Of a stretch of DNA of 64,000 nt, positions 1-8,242 are shown one piece after another. A model generated the notes under the pieces. The model was not told the DNA's origin. It saw only the letters and a program-made list of their open reading frames with translations, and ran no database searches. The first letter of the stretch is position 1, and the number at the start of each line of letters is the position of its first letter. Made by a program: the position numbers and the translations under genes. This DNA is from Metabacillus idriensis. Lineage in GTDB: Bacteria; Bacillota; Bacilli; Bacillales; Bacillaceae. The stretch spans positions 1,612,001 through 1,676,000 of the forward strand of contig NZ_WKKF01000001.1 of NCBI RefSeq assembly GCF_009674765.1, written 5' to 3'.

Positions 1-20
1 TTGTTATTACAAATCCTCCT
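1..20 (-). promoter_or_regulatory. Ribosome binding site of a gene starting left of the window
   Basis: On the minus strand an AGGAGG core (plus 15-20) is followed by about 14 bases running off the left edge. A minus-strand gene therefore starts just outside the window. Its product cannot be seen. Confidence 0.6.
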
Positions 21-32
21 TTCTCCAATTAA

Positions 33-49
33 ATAAAGCGCTTTCAAAT
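33..49. promoter_or_regulatory. Candidate cre (CcpA) site
   Basis: TAAAGCGCTTTCAA (34-47) is nearly the ideal cre palindrome TGAAAGCGCTTTCA. It lies close upstream of the ribosome binding site of the minus-strand gene that leaves the window, so carbon catabolite repression of that gene is likely. It also fits the neighbouring sugar-type regulator. Confidence 0.6.
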
Positions 50-55
50 AATATA

Positions 56-76
56 ATGACATGTCATGTTGTTATG
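56..76. promoter_or_regulatory. Palindrome and candidate regulator half-site
   Basis: ATGACATGTCAT (56-67) is a perfect 12-base palindrome. It is followed directly by GTTGTTATG (68-76), which resembles the half-site of the inverted repeat before the GntR/LacI regulator (1326-1348) and GTTGTTATA before the Gfo/Idh gene (2648-2656). A role as operator for the off-window gene is inferred. Confidence 0.35.
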
Positions 77-144
77 TTTTATAGTTACTATATTAATAGC
101 TTTTGAAATTATAAGTCAATATATTTTTCAGAATATTTAAAAAT

Positions 145-173
145 AAATAAAAAAGGCCTGATTATTCAGACCT
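145..173 (-). terminator. Intrinsic terminator of the GntR/LacI regulator
   Basis: Stem AGGTCTGA / TCAGGCCT (154-173) with loop ATAA, then a T-rich run in the minus direction. It overlaps the stop codon of the regulator gene. Confidence 0.8.
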
Positions 174-1308
174 ATTTCATAGAAAAAGCTTTAGTTGTCT
201 CGCCTTCAACGATCGTGTGCGGAATAAATATCTGCTGAACCGCAAAGTCTGAATCCAGCATTTTTTCTTTAAGAAGATTCACCGCTTTTATAGCAATACT
301 CTGTTCATCCTGTTTAATATGAGTAAACTGAGTTCTGGAATTCCCAGGAGAATCAAAACAAACGACAGACACTTCATCTGGCATCCGCCTTCCAAGCATC
401 GATAAACCTTCAGCTACTTGTTCTCCGATAGAATGTTCACAGGCTACTATGGCTGTTATACTGCGATGCTTGTCAAGGAAATTGTCTAATATCATGGTGT
501 CTTCTTTAAAAACCTGAGATTCCTTCATTTCGTGTAATGGCAGGCTGTTTTTAATTTCAGCCAAGATATAATCCCTATTCAGCTTCACGCCTTGTTCAGA
601 ATGGGCAATATGAAAACCCATCACTCTCTCCTCAATAGCTGTCGTTCCCTCTGATGGCGGAGAAATGAACCCGATTTCTCTGTGTCCCATTTCAAATAAA
701 TGATTCGTTAACTCTGCCGCTGCTTTTCGGTGATCCGTACATACAAACGAGGCAGGTATCCCTTTGATGAATCGATCAATCAAAACGACGGGGAAATTCT
801 TTGAAACCAGTTCAAGAAGTTTATTATTAACATGCTCTCCGTGAACCGGAAAGACAATCAAACCTTCTGCCCCCATAGCAAGAAAATCATTTACGGCCTG
901 TTCCTCAATTTCTTTCTTTCCGTAGCTGAGTTTCAAGAGAACCGTAAAACCAAGTTCGCTGCACCTCTTTTCAATTCCCTTTACAAGTCCCATTCCATAG
1001 CTTTCATCAAAACTTGGCAGAATAAATCCGATTAAATGACGTTTTGATCGTTCCGGCTTTGCTGCAAGAGCAGTTCCATTTGCCGCATCTGGATGAATAA
1101 CATATGAACCCTTCCCCTGAATTCTTTCAATATAGTTTTCTTCAGAGAGAAGATCTAATGCTTTTTTAGTGGTTATACGGCTGACTTGGAATTGATCTGC
1201 AAGCTCTTTTTCAGAAGGAACCTTATCGCCCAGCTTTAATTTTCCGCTCTGAATTTGGTTTAACAGTAAATTATAAACTTTCAGGTAAAGAGGATTAAAA
1301 GTTGTCAT
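172..1308 (-). CDS. GntR-type DNA-binding / LacI-type sugar-binding transcriptional regulator (AraR-like)
   Basis: An AraR-like chimeric regulator. An N-terminal winged helix-turn-helix of GntR type (about residues 5-70; SRITTKKALDLL is the recognition region) is joined to a LacI/periplasmic-binding-protein domain (about 95-375, starting HLIGFILPSF). Such proteins repress sugar-use genes and are released by a sugar. The ATG at 1308 was chosen because AAAGGTGA precedes it; an upstream TTG at 1323 has no good site. A 23-base inverted repeat lies just upstream (1326-1348) and is probably an autoregulatory operator. The neighbouring Gfo/Idh dehydrogenase and aldo/keto reductase suggest a sugar or inositol-like inducer, but which one cannot be read. 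Confidence 0.88.
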   Translation of the reverse strand: MTTFNPLYLKVYNLLLNQIQSGKLKLGDKVPSEKELADQFQVSRITTKKALDLLSEENYIERIQGKGSYVIHPDAANGTALAAKPERSKRHLIGFILPSFDESYGMGLVKGIEKRCSELGFTVLLKLSYGKKEIEEQAVNDFLAMGAEGLIVFPVHGEHVNNKLLELVSKNFPVVLIDRFIKGIPASFVCTDHRKAAAELTNHLFEMGHREIGFISPPSEGTTAIEERVMGFHIAHSEQGVKLNRDYILAEIKNSLPLHEMKESQVFKEDTMILDNFLDKHRSITAIVACEHSIGEQVAEGLSMLGRRMPDEVSVVCFDSPGNSRTQFTHIKQDEQSIAIKAVNLLKEKMLDSDFAVQQIFIPHTIVEGETTKAFSMK

Positions 1309-1325
1309 AGCGTCACCTTTCAACG

Positions 1326-1348
1326 GTTGATATATTCAATATAACAAC
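1326..1348. promoter_or_regulatory. Inverted-repeat operator upstream of the GntR/LacI regulator
   Basis: GTTGATATATT-C-AATATAACAAC is an 11-1-11 inverted repeat with a single mismatched pair, placed directly before the regulator gene. The half-site GTTGTTAT recurs at 68-75 and 2648-2655. Binding by the adjacent regulator is inferred from position and symmetry. Confidence 0.55.
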
Positions 1349-1451
1349 TATTTCTTCACTAGAAAAGTATTTTATAAGAAAACTAGGAATATTCATACTT
1401 TATTTATATAGATTTATAGTGTCTTTCTAATAGAAAAACCTAAACAATACA

Positions 1452-1475
1452 TAAAAAAGCAGGATTCCTCCCGCT
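1452..1475 (-). terminator. Intrinsic terminator of the Gfo/Idh/MocA gene
   Basis: Stem AGCGGGA / TCCTGCT (1459-1475) followed by T6 in the minus direction. Confidence 0.8.
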
Positions 1476-2621
1476 TTAACTCAATTGTTCAAGTTTCTTT
1501 GCAATGGAAATCCATTTCTTTTCTTTAGACGAACGTTCGATTGCCTCAAGTATGAGCTGATTCTGCAAGCCATCATAGAAATTCGGCTGTTTAAGTTCAT
1601 TATTTGTAATCGCTTTCATCAATTCTGATATTAAGTTCACAAATGTATGTTCATACCCAATAATATGTCCTGCTGGCCAGTATGCATGGGCATAAGGATG
1701 CTCTTCTTCTGTACAGTTAATGACCCGAAAACCCTGAAGGCCTTTGTCATCCTCTGTTAAGTACACGTGCAAATTGTTCATGTTTTCAAGATCCCATTTG
1801 ATGGAACCAAACTCAGCATTGATTTCAAAACTATTGCGATTTCTATTTCCTGCTGCAAAACGAGTTGCTTCAAAAACACCCATTGCCCCATTTTCAAATT
1901 TGGCGATGAATGAAGCAGCATCGTCGACATCAACCTGTCCTTTTTTCCCGGCTTCTCCTTCTATCGGCCGTTCTTTAATAAATGTCTCCATGGCTCCAAC
2001 TACCTCTGATATTTCACCAACAAGAAATCTCGTAAGATCAATGATATGTGCTCCTATATCTCCCAAAGCTCCAGACCCTGTAACTTCTTTTTTTAATCTC
2101 CATGCAATCGGGAAATCAGGATCCATAATCCAGTCCTGAAGATATGTTGCCCGAACATGATAGATCCGGCCCAGCCTTCCTTGTTGAATCAGCTTTTTCG
2201 CATATTGAACGGCAGGAGCGAAGCGGTAATTATGCGAGATCATATGAATAACTTTATTTCTGGTCACTGCCTCAAGCATCCTTTCAGCCTGCTCCACATT
2301 TAATGCCAAAGGCTTTTCGCATATCACATGTTTTCCGGCTTCTGCTGCAGCAATCGCGATTTCTGCATGAGAATTGTTCGGAGTGACAATATCGATTAAA
2401 TCTATATCATCTCTTTCTATTAATTTTCGCCAATCTGTTTCATAGGTTTCAAAGCCGAGTTCATCTGCTGCCTGCTTAACCCCCTTTTCATTTCGGCCGG
2501 CAATTGCTTTGAGTACTGGCATTGCTGAGCCCGGAAAGAAAAATGGAACATTCCGATAAGCCAGACTGTGTGCTTTTCCCATAAACTTATACCCTATCAT
2601 TCCAACTCGTACTTCTTTCAT
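1476..2621 (-). CDS. Gfo/Idh/MocA-family NAD(P)-dependent oxidoreductase
   Basis: 381 residues, normal for the family. The N-terminal Rossmann fold starts VRVGMIGYKFMG; the family signature CEKPLALN (about residues 99-106) carries the catalytic Lys of the EKP motif. The C-terminal half is the alpha/beta substrate domain, with GDIGAHIIDL near residue 190. Members oxidise or reduce sugars, inositols and related polyols using NAD(P). The exact substrate cannot be assigned. It has its own terminator, and the half-site GTTGTTATA upstream (2648-2656) is shared with the operator of the adjacent regulator, so regulation by that protein is plausible. Confidence 0.88.
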   Translation of the reverse strand: MKEVRVGMIGYKFMGKAHSLAYRNVPFFFPGSAMPVLKAIAGRNEKGVKQAADELGFETYETDWRKLIERDDIDLIDIVTPNNSHAEIAIAAAEAGKHVICEKPLALNVEQAERMLEAVTRNKVIHMISHNYRFAPAVQYAKKLIQQGRLGRIYHVRATYLQDWIMDPDFPIAWRLKKEVTGSGALGDIGAHIIDLTRFLVGEISEVVGAMETFIKERPIEGEAGKKGQVDVDDAASFIAKFENGAMGVFEATRFAAGNRNRNSFEINAEFGSIKWDLENMNNLHVYLTEDDKGLQGFRVINCTEEEHPYAHAYWPAGHIIGYEHTFVNLISELMKAITNNELKQPNFYDGLQNQLILEAIERSSKEKKWISIAKKLEQLS

Positions 2622-2762
2622 AACAGATCACCAGCTTTCATATATTGGTTGTTATAAAAATGCGGTCATTATAATCACTAATTAGTCTTAAAATAGAAAT
2701 ATCCTCTTTTTCTCGTTATAATTTTTTTATTTGAATCTAATATACTAGATTTCCTAAAGAAA

Positions 2763-2787
2763 AGCCTTGCTTAAAAAGCAAGGCTTC
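2763..2787 (-). terminator. Intrinsic terminator of the aldo/keto reductase gene
   Basis: Stem AAGCCTTGC / GCAAGGCTT with a 7-base loop, then a short T run in the minus direction. Confidence 0.8.
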
Positions 2788-2790
2788 CCA

Positions 2791-3786
2791 TTATTTATCT
2801 GACAGTATATCTTCAATTCTATTAAGCTCATCCCCAGTAAACTCAAGACGATCCAGAGCAGCAACATTCTCTTCAATCTGGCTTACTCTGCTTGCGCCGA
2901 TAAGTGCAGATGTCACGCGTCCTTCTCTCAAAACCCATGCCAATGCCATTTGGGCAAGGTTTTGACCGCGGTTTGCTGCAATTTCATTAAGCTGCTTGAT
3001 TTTATGTACCATTTCTTCTGTCACACGGTCTTCACTGAGGGCTCCGGTTGATTTCGCCGCTCGTGAATCAGCAGGAACCCCAGATAGGTATTTGCTTGTC
3101 AGCAAGCCCTGTTCCAGAGGACAAAAAGCGATTGAGCCTACACGATTTTCCTGAAGGACATCCTGCAGACCGTTTTCAATCCAGCGGTTGAGCATCGAAT
3201 AACTTGGCTGATGAATAAGAAGCGGTGTGCCGAGACGGTTTAATATTTTTACAGCTTCTTCCGTTTGTTCAGCCGTATAGCTTGAAATACCAACGTATAA
3301 AGCTTTTCCCTGACGGACGATTTGATCTAATGCTCCCATTGTTTCTTCAAGTGGTGTATTAGGATCGGGACGGTGGGAGTAAAAAATATCTACATAGTCC
3401 AGCCCCATGCGTTTTAAGCTTTGATCCAAGCTTGCAATCAAATATTTTTTAGAGCCCCATTCGCCATAAGGGCCGTCCCACATGTGATAGCCTGCTTTTG
3501 AAGAAATGATTAATTCATCCCGGTATGGAGCAAAATCTGTTTTCAGCACTTGTCCAAACATTTCTTCGGCAGATCCTTGCGGCGGACCGTAGTTGTTTGC
3601 CAGATCAAAATGAGTAATCCCCAGGTCAAAAGCGCGGCGAAGCATGGCGCGGCCGTTTTCAAACGAATCGACTCCTCCGAAATTGTGCCATAGCCCAAGT
3701 GAAATGGCCGGCAGCAGCAAACCGGAATTTCCGCAGCGGTTGTACTTCATAGATTGATATCGTTCAGAACTTGCTTTGTATGTCAT
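2791..3786 (-). CDS. Aldo/keto reductase (YghZ / L-glyceraldehyde-3-phosphate reductase type)
   Basis: 331 residues forming an (alpha/beta)8 barrel that uses NADPH to reduce aldehydes and ketones. The catalytic tetrad is visible: D61 and Y66 (FDLANNYGPP), K97 (SSKAGY) and H138 (YSHRPDP). The ending IGASRVSQIEENVAAL is the nucleotide-binding segment. The sequence between Y66 and K97, including GSAEEMFGQVL, fits the YghZ/GprA subgroup that reduces L-glyceraldehyde 3-phosphate and methylglyoxal. It stands alone between two terminators. The subgroup is recognised; the true substrate is inferred. Confidence 0.88.
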   Translation of the reverse strand: MTYKASSERYQSMKYNRCGNSGLLLPAISLGLWHNFGGVDSFENGRAMLRRAFDLGITHFDLANNYGPPQGSAEEMFGQVLKTDFAPYRDELIISSKAGYHMWDGPYGEWGSKKYLIASLDQSLKRMGLDYVDIFYSHRPDPNTPLEETMGALDQIVRQGKALYVGISSYTAEQTEEAVKILNRLGTPLLIHQPSYSMLNRWIENGLQDVLQENRVGSIAFCPLEQGLLTSKYLSGVPADSRAAKSTGALSEDRVTEEMVHKIKQLNEIAANRGQNLAQMALAWVLREGRVTSALIGASRVSQIEENVAALDRLEFTGDELNRIEDILSDK

Positions 3787-3898
3787 TTAGATTCCTCCCT
3801 TTATCACTTTCTTTTGTATAGTAGTTGAAGAAAGCGATTTCGTAAATGAATCTGTCTTATTTTTTAAATAATTAGTCTTTTTGAACTAATAAAAAGAA

Positions 3899-3920
3899 AG
3901 AACCCTCATAAGAGAGTTCT
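3899..3920 (-). terminator. Intrinsic terminator of the YeeE/YedE-family gene
   Basis: Stem AGAACTCTC / GAGGGTTCT with loop TTAT, followed by TTCTTTTT in the minus direction. It abuts the stop codon. Confidence 0.75.
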
Positions 3921-5173
3921 CAGCAAATAGAGTCTGTAGATTTAGGGTTTTTCAGACCGAACAGCGGACGGATAAACAGGGCAAGGAATGTACCAAGCAT
4001 AGCCATGATCATCCATACCCAGCCATGAAGACTGAATGATGCTATTCCGCCGAAATAAGCACCGATGTTGCATCCAAATGCCAATCGGGCGCCATATCCC
4101 ATCAGAAGTCCACCGATGATAGAGGCTCCTGCTACACCTGGTTTTATTTTTCCCGGTTTAAATGTTCCTTGTGCTGCCGCTGAAATAAAGGCTCCAAGGA
4201 TAATGCCAAAGTTCATGACACTAGTTGAATCAGCGAGCACTGTTTTTGTAAGTGCAGCTCCGTTAGCTCCAGCAAAATAGCCCCAGCTTGAAACATCAAC
4301 ACCTGAAGCCATTAATGCCTTCCCGCCCCAAAGAGCAAACGCAGACGTGATTCCCCATGGATTTCCTCTAATTGATAGAGTTAAAGCGTTTAATAGTGCC
4401 AATATAATAGCTGCTGCGAACAACGGCCAAGAACCTCTTATGATTTTTTTCCAGCCTTGAGTAGTTGGCAGAGGCTTCATCATTGGCGGATTTTTCTTTT
4501 TAGCAATCTGTACCGTAATCCAATAGATGATTGCAAATGCTGCTAACTGGACGAGAAGTGCGCCGAAATAGCCTAGCCCTGTTGAAGTGGCCAGTGAAAT
4601 CGGCGGAAGTGAAGGCATATCTTCCATCCAGAATGTAAAGTGATATGCTCCAATAACAGAACCCGCAATAAATGAGATCAGCGTTAAAATCATTGAAAAA
4701 GAACCGCCTCCAACAGAGTAAAGGGTGCCAGAAGCACATCCATTCCCAAGCTGCATTCCTATTCCAAAGATAAATGAACCGAAAATAACACTTACCCCAA
4801 CAGGCGATACATAACCAGCTGGAGTTGTTCCAGTAAAACTAAAGCCGTTGCTTAAAATAACTGCAAATAATATTGAAGCAATTGCAAGCATAAGCATGTG
4901 TGCCTGCAGACCTTGAACATTTCCTACTGACATCAGGCGCCGGAAAGCGGATGTGAATCCAAAACGGGCATGAAGCAAGGTAACACCAAGTAAAATCCCG
5001 ATAACATATAACACAGATTGAGTCATATTAGTTGTACTTAAAATTGCAATGAATAAAATTATTGCTGCAAATAATCCTGCCGCAACAAGCGGTTTTTGCA
5101 TCGGATTTAATTCCGATACAACCGTTGTTCTAGGTTTAATAGCAGCAGACTTGTTTAAAGTTGTTTCTGTCAT
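3920..5173 (-). CDS. YeeE/YedE-family membrane protein, thiosulfate-transporter (TsuA)-like
   Basis: A multi-pass membrane protein of about 417 residues. It has two internally related halves, each with the cysteine motif typical of YeeE/TsuA: GNGCASGT in the first half and FGCNIGAY near the C-terminus. In TsuA these cysteines pass thiosulfate across the membrane. The ATG at 5173 was chosen because AAAGGTGAT precedes it; a GTG 12 bases upstream has no Shine-Dalgarno. No TusA, rhodanese or sulfur-assimilation gene adjoins it and it is monocistronic, so sulfur-compound uptake is inferred from the family alone. Confidence 0.82.
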   Translation of the reverse strand: MTETTLNKSAAIKPRTTVVSELNPMQKPLVAAGLFAAIILFIAILSTTNMTQSVLYVIGILLGVTLLHARFGFTSAFRRLMSVGNVQGLQAHMLMLAIASILFAVILSNGFSFTGTTPAGYVSPVGVSVIFGSFIFGIGMQLGNGCASGTLYSVGGGSFSMILTLISFIAGSVIGAYHFTFWMEDMPSLPPISLATSTGLGYFGALLVQLAAFAIIYWITVQIAKKKNPPMMKPLPTTQGWKKIIRGSWPLFAAAIILALLNALTLSIRGNPWGITSAFALWGGKALMASGVDVSSWGYFAGANGAALTKTVLADSTSVMNFGIILGAFISAAAQGTFKPGKIKPGVAGASIIGGLLMGYGARLAFGCNIGAYFGGIASFSLHGWVWMIMAMLGTFLALFIRPLFGLKNPKSTDSIC

Positions 5174-5377
5174 CGTTATAATCACCTTTTCTTATGAAAT
5201 AAGTCGGATTAAATCCATTTATTAACCATACTCTTTGTATTGATTTTTGTAAACTAAGATGCTTATTTTCAAAAAAGGGAATTATTTGTTATCCCCTATT
5301 TTCGAAAAATATAATTAACACATAAATCCCCAAGCCTACTGGAATATAATAATATGCAAGAAGATGGAGGCGAAATC

Positions 5378-5796
5378 ATGGCAGTTGTAAAAGCGACAAA
5401 CTCAGATATTGATTTAATGGCCAGATTGCTTCGTGCCGAAGCTGAAGGGGAAGGAATTAGAGGCATGCAGCTTGTAGGAAATGTAGGAATTAATCAGGTT
5501 AGAGCAAATTGTTCGGACTTTAAAAACATACGTACCATTCCTCAAATGGTGTGTCAAGAACACGCCTTTGAAGCTGTACAGCACGGTTACTTTTATCAAA
5601 GAGCAACAGAGGCTTTCGAGGCGAAGTATAGCGGGAGAACGGTATTGGCCTGCAAAATTCAGCTTATGGTATTTCAGGCCGCCTGGAGACTGCCCCCCCT
5701 GCATGGTATAATCAGCCATTCGTCGCACGCTACAAGCTGCATTGTTTTTATCAGCCTAAAGCTGGTGAATGTGATAATATTTATAACACATTTTAG
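5378..5796 (+). pseudogene. cwlJ: cwlJ-like spore cortex hydrolase, disrupted by two frame lesions
   Basis: The first about 70 codons read as CwlJ (MAVVKATNSDIDLMARLLRA, then VGNVGINQVRANCSDFK and HGYFYQRA). The frame is then lost: the expected continuation QQRLSRRSIAGERYWPAKF lies in the +1 frame, and against the family this junction is short by about 11 bases. A second +1 shift falls in the C7 run at 5695-5701, after which FVARYKLHCFYQPKAG and the normal CwlJ C-terminus CDNIYNTF follow in the third frame to a stop at 5796. The start has a GGAGG site. CwlJ is a calcium-dipicolinate-responsive cortex-lytic enzyme used in germination. A C7 sequencing error could explain the second lesion but not the first. 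Confidence 0.8.
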
Positions 5797-5798
5797 AA

Positions 5799-5833
5799 CA
5801 AAAAATCCTCGTCATTCAAACGAGGATTTTTTG
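5799..5833. terminator. Bidirectional terminator between cwlJ and a GNAT gene
   Basis: Stem AAAATCCTCGT / ACGAGGATTTT around a 7-base loop, with A/T runs on both sides. It can serve both converging genes. Confidence 0.85.
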
Positions 5834-5837
5834 TTCA

Positions 5838-6506
5838 TTATAATGGCAGTAAGTCTACTTTTTCTTTTCCCTTCAAATTTCCAATCATTTCTACCCATGC
5901 TTGAGGCTTGTTTGAAAGCACAGTGTAATACCGCTTCAAAAAGCTTACGATAAGATCTGCTTCTACTTCACTTCTTTCTGTCATTGGAAGGAAGCCGAGA
6001 TCAAGCCCTGTTACTGCTTCACCATCATTGTTCCAGGACGGATGGACATATGAGAAGTCCAAACGTTTGTATCCAAGGTGACTTAATACTTCGCGGCGCA
6101 CATAAGGATCCATAGGCTTAACACCGCCAAACTCGTAATTTTCCACTTGATAGGGATCATAAATTTCGGCAAACATTCCAGTTAAGGTTTTTCCGTTTTC
6201 AGCTGCTAAAGATTGAAGGTCTGCCAATCGCTTTTGAGCCAAAAATGGTCCTATGCCGAGGCCAGGCTGTCCAATAATCGTAAAGTCAGTCATAGCTACA
6301 TTAAAATCCTCGTAGTATCGGTATTCTGTTGCACCCACAACCTCACCATTGTGAACAGCAGCAAAAACGCGAATACCCGGATCTTCAAGCGGTTCTTTCC
6401 AAAGATCAAATTCAAGTACTTCCTCAGGAGGGAAGACTTTTTGCATTAATTTATGCATTGACTTGAACAATGGATTGGTAATGCTATTTATTCTTTTATA
6501 TTCCAT
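5838..6506 (-). CDS. GNAT-family N-acetyltransferase-like protein
   Basis: 222 residues. The core EVVGATEYRYYE, followed by GPFLAQKRLADLQSLAAENG in the position of the acetyl-CoA-binding loop and helix, fits the GNAT fold, although the pyrophosphate-loop motif is loose. The substrate is unknown. It is 15 bases downstream of another GNAT gene and is probably the last gene of an operon with that GNAT and a carbon-nitrogen hydrolase. Confidence 0.7.
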   Translation of the reverse strand: MEYKRINSITNPLFKSMHKLMQKVFPPEEVLEFDLWKEPLEDPGIRVFAAVHNGEVVGATEYRYYEDFNVAMTDFTIIGQPGLGIGPFLAQKRLADLQSLAAENGKTLTGMFAEIYDPYQVENYEFGGVKPMDPYVRREVLSHLGYKRLDFSYVHPSWNNDGEAVTGLDLGFLPMTERSEVEADLIVSFLKRYYTVLSNKPQAWVEMIGNLKGKEKVDLLPL

Positions 6507-6521
6507 ACTTCTTCCCCACTC

Positions 6522-7187
6522 CTATTTTTTAAAAGGATTTTTCCATTCCATTAACGTGCCATAATTGCACGATTCCTCGTCCTCTAAATAATTGGGTACA
6601 ACTCGGACAGGCGTTCTTCCGCATCGAAGCAGAAATGAGATAACTGGATCTTTTACATTTCCCTCTACCACACGTTCAAGATATTGCTCTGGCGTCCATT
6701 TATCTGAATGCTGCTGATAACCAGGCATCCTTCCACCGCCAAGCAGCCTGTCCAATCCCTTCTGTACAACTACATCATACATGGAAAACATAAGCCATTT
6801 TCCAAGTCCTAACTTTCTGTAAGCGGGACGCACACCAATATCAACTACATAAAGAGTTTTTCCATTTGGGTCATGGTTGCGGATAAACCCATTATCTGTG
6901 ATCTCTTCCCATGTATGATCAGGGTGTTCTGGATCAAATTGTACAAGCAGTCCTGTCATAGAACCTGCAACTTCCCCATTTATTTCAATGCAAAGAGCTC
7001 CCTCTGGAAAGAGCGTGATATGATTTTTCAGCTGTTCTTTATTCCACAAAAGCTCAGACGGAAATGGAGGAGGAAAGCTCTCCTGCTGAATGCGGATTAA
7101 TGCATCAAAATCCTTTTCTGTGTAGTTTCGCACGACTGCTTTTACAGGCTTGTCACCATCAAAAACAAAAAATTCTTTTACGTACAA
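6522..7187 (-). CDS. GNAT-family N-acetyltransferase, YhcX N-domain type
   Basis: 221 residues with a clear GNAT motif A (VRPAYRKLGLGKWLM, about 114-128), then LLGGGRMPGYQQH and VPNYLEDEESCNYG, which are characteristic of the GNAT half of two-domain GNAT/carbon-nitrogen-hydrolase proteins such as B. subtilis YhcX. Here the hydrolase is a separate gene immediately upstream. Translation starts at TTG (7187) with AAGGAGG overlapping the hydrolase stop codon, so the two are translationally coupled. The natural substrate is unknown. Confidence 0.8.
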   Translation of the reverse strand: MYVKEFFVFDGDKPVKAVVRNYTEKDFDALIRIQQESFPPPFPSELLWNKEQLKNHITLFPEGALCIEINGEVAGSMTGLLVQFDPEHPDHTWEEITDNGFIRNHDPNGKTLYVVDIGVRPAYRKLGLGKWLMFSMYDVVVQKGLDRLLGGGRMPGYQQHSDKWTPEQYLERVVEGNVKDPVISFLLRCGRTPVRVVPNYLEDEESCNYGTLMEWKNPFKK

Positions 7188-7199
7188 GAGAACTCCTCC

Positions 7200-8084
7200 T
7201 TATAGCAGAGTCCGATCCCCCTGCTTCGCTTCCCAATCAGGGTATAAATCTGTACGGCGATCACGCCATGTTGTAACTGAACCGCTCGCACGGACTTTAT
7301 AAAGAAGCTCAAGATCAAGATCTGCTGTTACAATCATAGGCTGATTGATTTCACCTTCAGCCGCTATTCCTTTAGGGGGAAACGGTACATCATTAGGCGT
7401 AATCACAGCTGCTTGTCCAAAGTTTCCTCTCATAAAGTCAACAGTTGGAAGTGATCCTACAGTACCTGTTGTTACAACATATACTTGATTTTCGATTGCC
7501 CGGGCATGACTCGTATAACGAACCCGATGAAAACCGTGACGATCATCGGTACATGACGGACAAAATATAACATCTGCCCCCTTTGCTTTTGCAATACGGA
7601 CGATTTCGGGGAACTCAATGTCATAGCAAGTCAGCATGGCGATTGTTCCTTTTTCTGTTTCAAATACTTCAAGATCATCTCCAGGCGTCATATTCCACTC
7701 ATGCACTTCAGTAGGTGTAATGTGCAGCTTTGCCTGTTCAGCTACTCTTCCATCCGGATAAAATAAGTGAGCAACATTATAAAGCCGATCCTCTCTTTTA
7801 ATAACATGCGTCCCGCCAATAATATGCATGCCTGTTTTTTTTGCAAGATTTATAAATAATTCTCGATATTGATCGGTAAAATCAGGCAAATCGTTTATAG
7901 TTAAAGCATTTCCCTCTGAATTACCTATAGACATAAGCTGAGTTGTAAAAAACTCAGGGAAAAGCACAAAATCAGATCCGAATTCTTCTGCTGTTTTCAT
8001 ATAATGCTCTACTTGATCTGCAAATTCTTTAAAAGAACTGATTGTGTGGAGATCATATTGAACAGCTGATACTCTAAGCTGCAT
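7200..8084 (-). CDS. Carbon-nitrogen hydrolase (nitrilase superfamily)
   Basis: 294 residues. The Glu-Lys-Cys triad is visible: E44 (LFPEFFTTQL), K119 (EQAKLHI) and C153 (MLTCYDIEFPE). Members hydrolyse amides or nitriles. An upstream extension of 39 codons is open but lacks a ribosome site; GAGGGG precedes the chosen ATG at 8084 and the protein then begins as family members do (MQLRVSAVQYD). It is first in a three-gene set with two GNAT genes. The pairing of GNAT with this hydrolase as separate proteins corresponds to the fused YhcX arrangement. Confidence 0.87.
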   Translation of the reverse strand: MQLRVSAVQYDLHTISSFKEFADQVEHYMKTAEEFGSDFVLFPEFFTTQLMSIGNSEGNALTINDLPDFTDQYRELFINLAKKTGMHIIGGTHVIKREDRLYNVAHLFYPDGRVAEQAKLHITPTEVHEWNMTPGDDLEVFETEKGTIAMLTCYDIEFPEIVRIAKAKGADVIFCPSCTDDRHGFHRVRYTSHARAIENQVYVVTTGTVGSLPTVDFMRGNFGQAAVITPNDVPFPPKGIAAEGEINQPMIVTADLDLELLYKVRASGSVTTWRDRRTDLYPDWEAKQGDRTLL

Positions 8085-8242
8085 GTTACCCCTCTCTTTC
8101 TCTTTTCGTGATAAAAACATTATTAGATAAATCAGCATGTTTAACAAGTACGCACTTTTGTGATAGATAGTGAAAAAAAGTATACCGTATGAAATTTTCA
8201 TGAAAGGAGAAAATAGGAAAAATACATTTTTCCGAGGGAACT

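Noticed and set aside
5414-5728. 104-codon minus-strand reading frame
   Set aside because: Antisense shadow of the cwlJ pseudogene; it has no domain and no ribosome site.
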